Made by a program: the position numbers and the translations under genes. Shown in pieces: positions 25,252 through 32,055 of a DNA stretch of 64,000 bases; position 1 is the stretch's first letter; each line of letters opens with the position of its first letter. Source of the DNA: Amycolatopsis sp. CA-126428 (GTDB taxonomy: Bacteria > Actinomycetota > Actinomycetes > Mycobacteriales > Pseudonocardiaceae); the NCBI RefSeq assembly GCF_002904335.1, contig NZ_PPHF01000108.1, positions 1 through 64,000 of the forward strand. The letters are read 5' to 3'. The notes beneath the pieces were generated by a model, which saw nothing but the letters and a program-made list of their open reading frames with translations, had not been told where the DNA came from and did not search any database.

Positions 25252-26459
25252 GCCGGCACCTTCCGCGGGGAGAGCACCGCGAAGGTGACGGCGATCGCGA
25301 CCACGGCCCCGCCCGCGGCGACGGCGATCGCGAGGTTCGCGCCCCAGAACTGCCACGCCAGTCCGAAGAGGACGGACGAGGTGAAGTAGGCGAGCGCCTG
25401 CACGGTCTGGACGAGCGAAATCCCCGTGGTGCGCAACGACTCCGGCAGCAGCGGGCCGGCGAGCGCCATCAGGACGCCGTCGGTCGCCGCGTAGAAGGCG
25501 CCGTACAACGCCAGGGCGAGGGCGAACAGCGGCCAGCCGGACACCGGCCCGGCCAGCAGCAGGTAGACCAGCGCCAGCGCGCCGTAGCCGCCGAGCACCA
25601 CCGGCAGCCGCCCGACCTTGTCGGCGAGCACGCCCAGCGGCGCGGCGAGCAGCAGGTAGCTGAGGTTCGTACCCACCGCGAGCAGCGGGAACCAGCCGGT
25701 GGCGATGTCCTCCTTGTGCTGCAGCAGCAGGTAGACGAACCCGTCGCCGACCGTGGCCAGCCCGAGCACGCACGCGGCCACCAGCAGCCGCCGCACGCCG
25801 CTGCCGCGCAGCAACGCGGCCGCCGCGCGCGGCGAGACCGCGTTCGCGGCCGCTTTCGGCGTCCGGCGGTCGCGGACGAACAGCACCAGCAGCAGCACCC
25901 CGATCGCGGCGACGCAGAAGCTGACGACGAACACGGCGTCGAACGCTTCGGGGTCGGTGGCCCCCACGGCGGCCAGCACGGCGAGCGCGACCAGCGGCCC
26001 GGCGAACGCGCCCACGCTGTCCATCGCGCGGTGCACGCCGAAGGCCCGCCCGAGCAGCGGCTCGGGGGCCGACAGCGTGATCAGCGCGTCCCGGGGCGCC
26101 GTCCGCAGGCCCTTGCCGGCGCGGTCGAGCGTGATCACCGCGCCGATCGCGGCCGCCGACGCGCCGGCGGCGAGCAGGCCGAGCTTCGCCACCGCGGACA
26201 GCGCGTACCCGGCGCCGGCGACGACCTTGCGCCGCCGGACCCGGTCGGCGACGTACCCGCCGACGATCCGCAGCAACGCCGTCGCGCCGGTGTAGAGGCC
26301 GTCGACCAGCCCGTACGCGGCGGGGCTCAGGTGCAGCCCGAGGACGAGGTACACCGGCAGGACCGCGGTGACCATCTCCGAGGAGACGTCCGTGACCAGG
26401 CTGACGGCGCCCAGCGCGAAGACGTTGGCGCCGACCGCCGAGAACTTGCGCTTGGACAC
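25248..26459 (-). CDS. Major facilitator superfamily transporter
   Basis: 403 residues with about twelve hydrophobic segments. The loop 2-3 motif is degenerate (GGYVADRVRRRKVV), and a second copy GVLADKVGRLPVVLGG lies in the C-terminal half. LDRAGKGLRTAPRDALI near residue 115 is characteristic of the YbjJ/AraJ-like group of drug or sugar-efflux proteins. The GTG at 26459 is chosen because the family starts with KRKFSAVGANVF; no strong ribosome site is seen. It is translationally coupled to the downstream propeller protein. The substrate is unknown. Confidence 0.82.
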   Translation of the reverse strand: MSKRKFSAVGANVFALGAVSLVTDVSSEMVTAVLPVYLVLGLHLSPAAYGLVDGLYTGATALLRIVGGYVADRVRRRKVVAGAGYALSAVAKLGLLAAGASAAAIGAVITLDRAGKGLRTAPRDALITLSAPEPLLGRAFGVHRAMDSVGAFAGPLVALAVLAAVGATDPEAFDAVFVVSFCVAAIGVLLLVLFVRDRRTPKAAANAVSPRAAAALLRGSGVRRLLVAACVLGLATVGDGFVYLLLQHKEDIATGWFPLLAVGTNLSYLLLAAPLGVLADKVGRLPVVLGGYGALALVYLLLAGPVSGWPLFALALALYGAFYAATDGVLMALAGPLLPESLRTTGISLVQTVQALAYFTSSVLFGLAWQFWGANLAIAVAAGGAVVAIAVTFAVLSPRKVPA

Positions 26460-26508
26460 CGTCCCAGCATGCTCTGGAATGACCCTGCTGGTGGACAGGT
26501 ACACGCGG

Positions 26509-27381
26509 TTACTGCCAGACGTCGAGGATCGGCGACTTGCTCGCGGCGTTGCCGATGCCGGGCAGGCCGTAGGCCGCCTCGATCGTGCGCAGGACCGTGT
26601 AGTGGTTGATCGACTCGCTGTAGCTGCCGACCTTGACGTTCGCACCGGTGAACGTCGTGAAGATCTGGTTGACCGACGTGCCGCTGTCCTCGTCGAAGGT
26701 GGTGATCAGCAGGCTGTTGTGGGTCTTGGCCCACTGGGCGTACGCGTCGAGGTGGTTCTTCAGCCAGGTGTCGCCGGTGCCGACGCTGCAATCGTGCATG
26801 TCGTTGCACATATCGGGCGTGACGAACGAAACGGTCGGCAGCTGGGTGAAGTCGCTCGGGAAGGCGGAGTAGCGCAGGTTGCCGGCGGCGGGGACGTTCG
26901 AGAAGTCGACCCAGCTGTTGTGCTTGCGCCGGTAGGTGCCGCTGGAGCAGCCGGTGTAGCCGTCCGAGGGCATGGCTTCGGAGTAGCCCTTGAAGGTCTT
27001 GCCCGCGCCGATCAGCTGCTGGCCGAGGTTGGCCTTCGCGCCGAGGTTGGCCGGGCAGGTGTCGTCGGTGACGCCCTGCGTCGCGCCGGAGAAGAGGGCG
27101 ACGTAGTTCGGCTGGCTCGGGTGGGTGATCGCGAAGGAGTTCGTGAACTTCGCGCTCTGCGAGGCGAGGGTGTTGAAGTAGGGCGCGCTGGAACTGCCGT
27201 TGATCGAGGAGTACTTCTTGTTCTCGAACATCACCAGGACGATGTGGTCGAACGCCGGCACGGCCGCGGCGGTCGGCCGGACGGCGGGCTCGTCCGTCCG
27301 GGTGACGACGGCCGCCGTGGCGACTCCGGCGGTGACCAGGGTGGCCGCGGCGAACGCGGCGAAGATCCGCTTGCGGATCAT
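26509..27381 (-). CDS. Secreted phosphoesterase (acid phosphatase/phospholipase C family)
   Basis: 290 residues with an N-terminal signal or anchor (about 1-25). DHIVLVMFENKKYSSI supplies the first metal/nucleophile region. HPSQPNYVALFSG and TTFDEDSG match the later conserved blocks of the PF04185-type phosphoesterases. These exported enzymes release phosphate from phosphomonoesters or phospholipids. It stands alone with a 222-base upstream gap before the divergent redox operon. Phosphate-dependent control is likely by analogy, but no PHO box was identified. Confidence 0.85.
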   Translation of the reverse strand: MIRKRIFAAFAAATLVTAGVATAAVVTRTDEPAVRPTAAAVPAFDHIVLVMFENKKYSSINGSSSAPYFNTLASQSAKFTNSFAITHPSQPNYVALFSGATQGVTDDTCPANLGAKANLGQQLIGAGKTFKGYSEAMPSDGYTGCSSGTYRRKHNSWVDFSNVPAAGNLRYSAFPSDFTQLPTVSFVTPDMCNDMHDCSVGTGDTWLKNHLDAYAQWAKTHNSLLITTFDEDSGTSVNQIFTTFTGANVKVGSYSESINHYTVLRTIEAAYGLPGIGNAASKSPILDVWQ

Positions 27382-27603
27382 GGGTCCTCCAGCACTGAGG
27401 GGGTGGGCGCCTCATGGTGCCCACGGCGGGGGGCCGGTGCGTGAGGTGCTGTGGTCCGGTTCGTGTACACCGGGAAACCTCCGGCGGACAACGGAAAGAG
27501 TGGGTGAATGGCTTTCCGGTGTCAACCTCCTTTGGTTGGGGCGTCAGGGCTTTGACAGGTCGTTCCCAGCTCGTTCAAAGGAACGGCGCCGACACTCGGT
27601 GCC

Positions 27604-27858
27604 ATGGAACCCATCACCCCGGCCGGACCCGCCCGCCGCGAGCAGGGACGCCGCAAGGCCGCACTGGCGACGGCGGCCGCCGCGGTACTGGGCGCGGCCG
27701 CGGTCGGCGCCATCGGCTTCGGCCTGTCGGCGGCCTCGGCTGACACGACGCAGAACACGACGACCACTTCGACGGATTCTCAGGATCAGCTCGAGGCGCC
27801 GGACAGCGGCTTGAGCAGCGGCTCCGGCCACGCGCACACCGGCTCGGGTGCCTCGTGA
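27604..27858 (+). CDS. Small exported protein opening the redox operon
   Basis: 84 residues. A basic N-terminus (ARREQGRRKAAL) is followed by a membrane or signal helix (about 20-45). The short outside tail is rich in Thr, Ser, Gly and His (TTTTSTDSQDQ, GSGHAHTGSGAS). Its stop overlaps the apbE start by four bases. It lacks the (D/S)xxxGA(T/S) sequence used for covalent FMN attachment, so it is not an obvious ApbE substrate. The position suggests a component or partner of the membrane redox chain. Function unknown. Confidence 0.72.
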   Translation: MEPITPAGPARREQGRRKAALATAAAAVLGAAAVGAIGFGLSAASADTTQNTTTTSTDSQDQLEAPDSGLSSGSGHAHTGSGAS

Positions 27859-28832
27859 CCACGGCCTTCCCGGCCCTGGGCACGACGGCGGAGCTCCTGG
27901 TGACCGACCCGGCCCGCTTGGGGACGGCGGTCGAGGTGTTGCGGGAGGAGCTGGCGGCGATCGATGCGGCGTGCAGCCGGTTCCGCCCGGATTCGGAGAT
28001 CTCCCGGCTGCACGAGGCGGCCGGGCGGGAGGTCCGGGTGGGGCCGTTGCTGGCGGAGGCCTTGGGGGTGGCGTTGCGCGCGGCCCGCTTGACGGAGGGG
28101 CTGGTCGACCCGACGGTGGGTGCGGCGGTGCGGGCGCTGGGGTACGACCGTGATTTCGCTTTGGTTGCCGCTGACCGGCACACCTCGGTTTCGAACGTCG
28201 CGAAGGACTCGTTCGGGACCTCGGCGGTCCCGGATGAGTCATTCGCGGCTTCCTTCGGTCGCGTGCCCGGCTGGCACCGGATCCTCTTCGACCCCGTCCG
28301 GCGGGTCGTCGTCCTGCCCCGCGGTGTCCACCTCGACCTCGGCGCGACCGCCAAGGCCCTCGCCGCCGATCGGGCCGCGCGGCGGATCCACGCCGCCGTC
28401 GGCTGCGGGACCCTCGTGAACCTCGGCGGTGATCTGCGCGCCGCCGGGCCGCCGCCGGTCGGCGGCTGGCTGGTCGCGCTCGGCGACGATCACGCCGATG
28501 CCGTCACCCGGCCGGACGCCACCGTCGCCCTGCACCGGGACGGCGCGCTCGCCACCTCCGGGACCACCCGGCGGCGCTGGCGCCACGGCGGCCGGATCGT
28601 GCACCACATCGTCGATCCGCGCACCGGCGACGTCCCCGAAGCGCGGTGGCGCACCGTCACCGTCGCCGCCAAGTCCACTGTGGACGCCAACATCGCGAGC
28701 ACCGCGGCGATCGTCCTCGGCGCCGGCGCACCCGCCTGGCTCGAGCGACGGCACCTGCCCGCGCGGCTGGCCGGCGTCGACGGCGACGTCGTCACGACAC
28801 CCGGCTGGCCCGGCGAGCGGGCGGCGGCATGA
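27855..28832 (+). CDS. apbE: FAD:protein FMN transferase
   Basis: 325 residues. ApbE enzymes transfer FMN from FAD onto Thr or Ser of exported redox proteins. The motifs are FRPDSEISRLHEAAG near 45, GLVDPTVGAAVRALGYD near 85, HLDLGATAKALAADRAA near 165, LVNLGGDLRAAG near 190 and HHIVDPRTG near 255. A stretch around residues 116-131 has no counterpart that I recall in ApbE proteins and is encoded by a palindromic DNA repeat (28200-28246) inserted in frame. The GTG at 27855 and the overlap with the next gene place it in a tightly coupled operon. Confidence 0.9.
   Translation: MTTAFPALGTTAELLVTDPARLGTAVEVLREELAAIDAACSRFRPDSEISRLHEAAGREVRVGPLLAEALGVALRAARLTEGLVDPTVGAAVRALGYDRDFALVAADRHTSVSNVAKDSFGTSAVPDESFAASFGRVPGWHRILFDPVRRVVVLPRGVHLDLGATAKALAADRAARRIHAAVGCGTLVNLGGDLRAAGPPPVGGWLVALGDDHADAVTRPDATVALHRDGALATSGTTRRRWRHGGRIVHHIVDPRTGDVPEARWRTVTVAAKSTVDANIASTAAIVLGAGAPAWLERRHLPARLAGVDGDVVTTPGWPGERAAA
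28200..28246. repeat. Palindromic repeat inserted inside apbE
   Basis: Arms 28200-28220 and 28226-28246 match at 18 of 21 positions around the 5-bp spacer TCGGC, with the core GACTCGTTCGGGACC facing GGTCCCGGATGAGTC. It adds about 16 codons in frame. It resembles short dispersed palindromes with 'GAGTCATTCGC' that I recall from Amycolatopsis genomes (memory, unchecked). Confidence 0.7.
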
Positions 28833-29380
28833 GCTCCGCGGTGTGGTACTTCAGCCGCGCGACCGGGCTCGTTTCGCTGGTGCTGTTCACCGGCGTCGTC
28901 GTCCTCGGCGCGCTCGGCGCCGGCCGGTTCGCCACGCGGGAGTGGCCGCGGTTCACCGTCGCCACCCTGCACCGGAACCTGGCGCTGACCAGCCTCGCGT
29001 TCCTCGCGGCGCACATCGCGTCGGCGGTCCTCGACGGGTACGTCCCGCTCGGCTGGCTCGACGTCGTCGTCCCGTTCGGCGCGGACTACCGGCCGCTGTG
29101 GGTCGGGCTCGGGGCCGTCGCGATCGACCTGGTGCTCGCGATCGTCGTCACCAGCCTCGTGCGCACCCGCCTGCCGGCGCGCGTGTGGCGCACCGTGCAC
29201 TGGCTGGCCTACCTGTGCTGGCCGGTCGCGCTGGTGCACGGCTTCGGCATGGCCGAGAACGACTCCGCGTACGGCTGGATCGTCGCGCTCGACGTGCTGT
29301 GCGTGCTGGCCGTGCTCGGGTCCGCCGGCTACCGCGCGGCCCACGTCCGCAAGTTCGCTGCCCTGGGAGGCACCCGATGA
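28829..29380 (+). CDS. Ferric-reductase-like transmembrane cytochrome b
   Basis: 183 residues with five to six hydrophobic segments. Two histidine pairs lie on facing helices, His48/His62 and His124/His137. Their spacings of 14 and 13 fit two b-type haems across the membrane, as in ferric reductase and YedZ-type proteins. The ATG overlaps the apbE stop by four bases and its own stop overlaps the NuoF-like start. It would move electrons through the membrane between the cytosolic NuoF-like/ferredoxin pair and an external acceptor (inference). Confidence 0.85.
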   Translation: MSSAVWYFSRATGLVSLVLFTGVVVLGALGAGRFATREWPRFTVATLHRNLALTSLAFLAAHIASAVLDGYVPLGWLDVVVPFGADYRPLWVGLGAVAIDLVLAIVVTSLVRTRLPARVWRTVHWLAYLCWPVALVHGFGMAENDSAYGWIVALDVLCVLAVLGSAGYRAAHVRKFAALGGTR

Positions 29381-30507
29381 CCATCCTGCCCCCGCACCGG
29401 CTCGACCTGGCCGGCCACCGGCGCCGCAACGGCGTCGTGCCGTGGGTCGCCTACCACGGCGACGACGGCCGCGACCGGCTGATCGAGGCCGTCGAGGCGG
29501 CGGACCTGCGCGGCCGCGGCGGCGGGGGCTTCCCGACGGCGGTGAAGCTGCGCGCGGCCCGGTCGAAGCGCTCGATCGTCGTCGCGAACGGGTGTGAAGG
29601 CGATCCGCTGAGCCGAAAAGACGTGGCGCTGCTGACGCTTTCGCCGCACCTCGTCCTCGACGGCCTGCAGCTCGCCGCGCACGCCATCGGTGCCGCCGAG
29701 GCCGTCCTTTGCGTGCACGCGGGCAGCCCGGCGCTGCCGGGTATCCGTGCCGCCCTCGCCGAGCGCGAAGACCGGGTGCCGGTGCGGGTCGCGGAGATCC
29801 CGCGCCGGTACGTCGCCAGCGAAGAGACCGCGCTCGTCCGCTACCTGACGTCGGGGGACGCGCGGCCGCTCGGCAAACGGCCCCGGCCGGCCGAACGCGG
29901 CGTGCGCGGGCGCCCGACGCTCGTGTCCAATGTGGAGACACTGGCGCAGCTGGCGTCGGTGGTGCTGCTGGGTCCGAACCACTATCGCGCGGCCCGGACC
30001 GAACTCGTCACGGTCACCGGTGCGGTCCGGCGGCCCGGCGTCGTCGAAGTGGCCGCCGGGACGTCCATGGCGGGCGCGCTGGCCGCGGCGGGTGGCGAAG
30101 CGGAGCCGGTGCAGGCGGTGCTCGCCGGCGGTTACGGCGGGACGTGGACGGCGGAGCTCGGCGGCGGTGTGCCGGGGATCGCGGCGGTCCACGCGTTGCC
30201 GGTGCGGGCGTGCGGGCTCGAGTACACCGCGAAGGTGCTGGCGTTCCTGGCGGCCGAGTCGGCCCGGCAGTGCGGGCCGTGCACGTTCGGGTTGCCCTCG
30301 ATCGCGGCGGACTTCGCGGAGCTGGTCCACGGCGGCCCGTCGGCGCCCCGGCTGGCCCGGCGCCTCCCGCTGCTCACCGGCCGCGGCGCGTGCGCCCATC
30401 CGGACGGCGCGGCCCGCCTCGCGGCGAGCGCGCTGCGGGTGTTCGACGCCGACGTCCGCGCGCACCAGGCCGGCGGCCGGTGCCGGGTCCCGGCGGGTGT
30501 CGCATGA
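29377..30507 (+). CDS. NuoF-like flavin/iron-sulfur oxidoreductase subunit
   Basis: 376 residues. GRGGGGFPTAVK (46-57) is the FMN/NAD(P)H site of the complex I 51-kDa subunit, and RPTLVSNVETLA (179-190) precedes an SLBB domain. The C-terminal iron-sulfur region has C299 and C302 (QCGPC) and C339. One cysteine of the usual CGxCxxC set is absent, so the cluster may be 3Fe-4S or use another ligand such as C279. No NuoE-type domain is present. It probably oxidises NAD(P)H and passes electrons to the ferredoxin encoded next, or runs the other way. Confidence 0.85.
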   Translation: MTILPPHRLDLAGHRRRNGVVPWVAYHGDDGRDRLIEAVEAADLRGRGGGGFPTAVKLRAARSKRSIVVANGCEGDPLSRKDVALLTLSPHLVLDGLQLAAHAIGAAEAVLCVHAGSPALPGIRAALAEREDRVPVRVAEIPRRYVASEETALVRYLTSGDARPLGKRPRPAERGVRGRPTLVSNVETLAQLASVVLLGPNHYRAARTELVTVTGAVRRPGVVEVAAGTSMAGALAAAGGEAEPVQAVLAGGYGGTWTAELGGGVPGIAAVHALPVRACGLEYTAKVLAFLAAESARQCGPCTFGLPSIAADFAELVHGGPSAPRLARRLPLLTGRGACAHPDGAARLAASALRVFDADVRAHQAGGRCRVPAGVA

Positions 30508-30698
30508 AGGTGACAGTCGACCCGATCAGGTGCCGTGCGCACGGGTTGTGCGCGGATCTGCTGCCGGAACTGGTGCGGCTCGACGAATGGGGCTATCCGG
30601 TGGTGGCGCCGGGCCCGGTGCCGGCGGGACTGGCGGCGGAGGCGCGTGGCGCGGCGGCGGCGTGCCCGGCCTTGGCGTTGCGGCTGCGGAAGGACTGA
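30504..30698 (+). CDS. 3Fe-4S ferredoxin
   Basis: 64 residues. Three cluster cysteines are visible, C10 and C16 (CRAHGLC) and C54 (ACPALAL). The second-position Cys is replaced by His (His13), the mark of actinobacterial 3Fe-4S ferredoxins that usually serve P450s. Here the ATG overlaps the NuoF-like stop by four bases, so this ferredoxin works with that flavoprotein and the membrane cytochrome. Cytosolic, acidic-poor and compact. Confidence 0.9.
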   Translation: MKVTVDPIRCRAHGLCADLLPELVRLDEWGYPVVAPGPVPAGLAAEARGAAAACPALALRLRKD

Positions 30699-30785
30699 GC
30701 CGGCGCGGTAATCCGGTCGTGCCGCCGTGGCGGAGCCATTGGCCTTCGCCACCATGGACGGCAGGCTCATCGACCGGATCCGCGG

Positions 30786-30950
30786 CGCTCGGAGAATCGC
30801 CGCGGGCAGGGGGCACGCCGCCTGGCAGACCACGCGATCCGCCTGTACGAAAGCCTGGGGTTCGTGACGCTCGGAACGGCGCCGGGCGCCTTCCGGCACC
30901 CGGACGAGGGGGACGTCGGGCTGCGCATCATGTGGCTGGACCTGCGGTGA
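30786..30950 (+). pseudogene. Remnant of a GNAT acetyltransferase gene
   Basis: The last 55 codons of a GNAT-like frame remain: RGQGARRLADHAIRLYESLG, then a short GTAPGAFRHPDEG part and a LRIMWLDLR end. HAIRLYESLGF is the typical final strand-helix of GCN5-related acetyltransferases. The acetyl-CoA site and start are missing, and upstream sequence gives no in-frame continuation. It overlaps the 3' end of the YciI-like gene on the other strand. This is probably a decayed gene. Confidence 0.6.
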
Positions 30951-31478
30951 CCCGCCCGCCGAACCGCCAGGTGCGCACTTCGACGGCGGCGTACCAGGCC
31001 GGGCTGAGGATGCTGCGCGCCGCGCCCGGGGTCGCCGCCCTCGTCAGCGCGGCCGTGCCGAGCCAGGCGGTGCCGTCGTCGGACAGGAGTGGTCCGTAGG
31101 CGATGAGATCGTGCCCGGCCGGCGGTTCGACGTCGGCGGGCGGGCCTTCGCCGAGGCCGAGGACCAGGTAGCCGGCCGGGTCGCCGGGGGAGTCCCACAT
31201 CGTGGTGCCGAGGGCGTTGCGCCACCGGCGCAGCAGGACGTCCCGGTACCCACCGGCCTGGTAGGTCGGCTCGTCGAAGGCGAACGCGCGGGCCGCGGCC
31301 GGGTCCGGCAGGTCGAGGGCGTGCACGCTGCCGGTGGGGGTGCCGGCGTCGTCCAGCGTCGGGCCGCGGGCGATCATCCGGGTTGCGTAGCGGTCCATGT
31401 AGGCCCAGTGCGCTTCCAGCGTTTCCTGCCGCAACGCCGATGCCCGGGGCGATCGCGGTGGTAGCAGAAGAACTCCAT
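30928..31478 (-). pseudogene. YciI-like protein gene with an apparent frameshift
   Basis: An ATG at 31478 starts MEFFCYHRDRPG, the hallmark N-terminus of this YciI group. The rest of the family sequence (ALRQETLEAHWAYMDRYATR onward, with FAFDEPTYQAGGYRDVLLRRW) continues in another frame from about 31440. Moving between them needs one extra base near 31440-31444. Without it the only in-frame start is a TTG at 31434, giving a 168-residue protein lacking the first beta strand. YciI-like proteins are small cytosolic ferredoxin-like-fold proteins of uncertain enzymatic role. This is either a real inactivation or a one-base sequence error. Confidence 0.65.
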
Positions 31479-31542
31479 GGACCGCACGCTAGCCGTCCGC
31501 CGGCGACCGGCCGGCAGCCGGGCGGCGAATGGGTTTTTTCGT

Positions 31543-31827
31543 TCAGTGCTGTTCCGGTTCGGACAGTTCTTCGGCGAAGATGGTGTCGATCTTCCGGGCC
31601 GCCGTCCGCAATTTCGCGACGCTCGCGGCGAGCAGCGCGAACGCGGCCGCCGGCACCACGAGCAGCACGGGCGGCCACCCGAAGCCGGCGACGGCGACGG
31701 CGCAGAACACGGCGGAGATCAGGAAGACTGCCCGGCCGGCGACCCGCGGCCACGCGGGACGGGGCTTGGCGTGCCGGCCGCGCGGTGTGCGGAGAACCGG
31801 CCGCGCGAGGGCAGCGTGGACACTCAT
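31543..31827 (-). CDS. Small two-helix membrane protein
   Basis: 94 residues starting MSVHAALARPVLRTPRG at 31827, where CGGAGGT lies four bases upstream. A start at 31848 is possible but lacks a site. Two adjacent hydrophobic segments (about 34-52 and 54-73) are separated by GWPP, followed by a charged tail KLRTAARKIDTIFAEELSE. No family recognised. The region upstream contains the inverted repeat at 31987-32005. Location: cytoplasmic membrane. Confidence 0.7.
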   Translation of the reverse strand: MSVHAALARPVLRTPRGRHAKPRPAWPRVAGRAVFLISAVFCAVAVAGFGWPPVLLVVPAAAFALLAASVAKLRTAARKIDTIFAEELSEPEQH

Positions 31828-31986
31828 CCAGACCTCCGGAAATATCATCGAACCCGGCGGGAGGGGATTCCCGGCGGCCGTGCCCGCGCGGAACGACGCG
31901 CAGTTGGCACGTGGTGTGTGTCGGCCCGGACGCGGCTCCGGTTACCTGTCGTTATTGGTTCGAGTCCCAATTCACGGAATCGAATT

Positions 31987-32005
31987 ACCGTCCGTTCCGG
32001 ACGGT
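31987..32005. promoter_or_regulatory. Inverted repeat ACCGTCCG-TTC-CGGACGGT
   Basis: Perfect 8-bp arms around a 3-bp spacer, about 160 bases upstream of the small membrane protein start at 31827. It shares its arms with the palindrome at 24113-24126 and with a half-site near 54289. Confidence 0.4.
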
Positions 32006-32055
32006 TTCCGCACTAGGGCCGTTGGACCCGGTTTCGCGCGCCGGAGGTCCCGCCC

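Noticed and set aside
31960..31985. tRNA T-arm-like sequence GGTTCGAGTCC
   Set aside because: The T-stem does not pair properly, and no acceptor, D or anticodon arms can be built upstream. Probably chance or a very old remnant.
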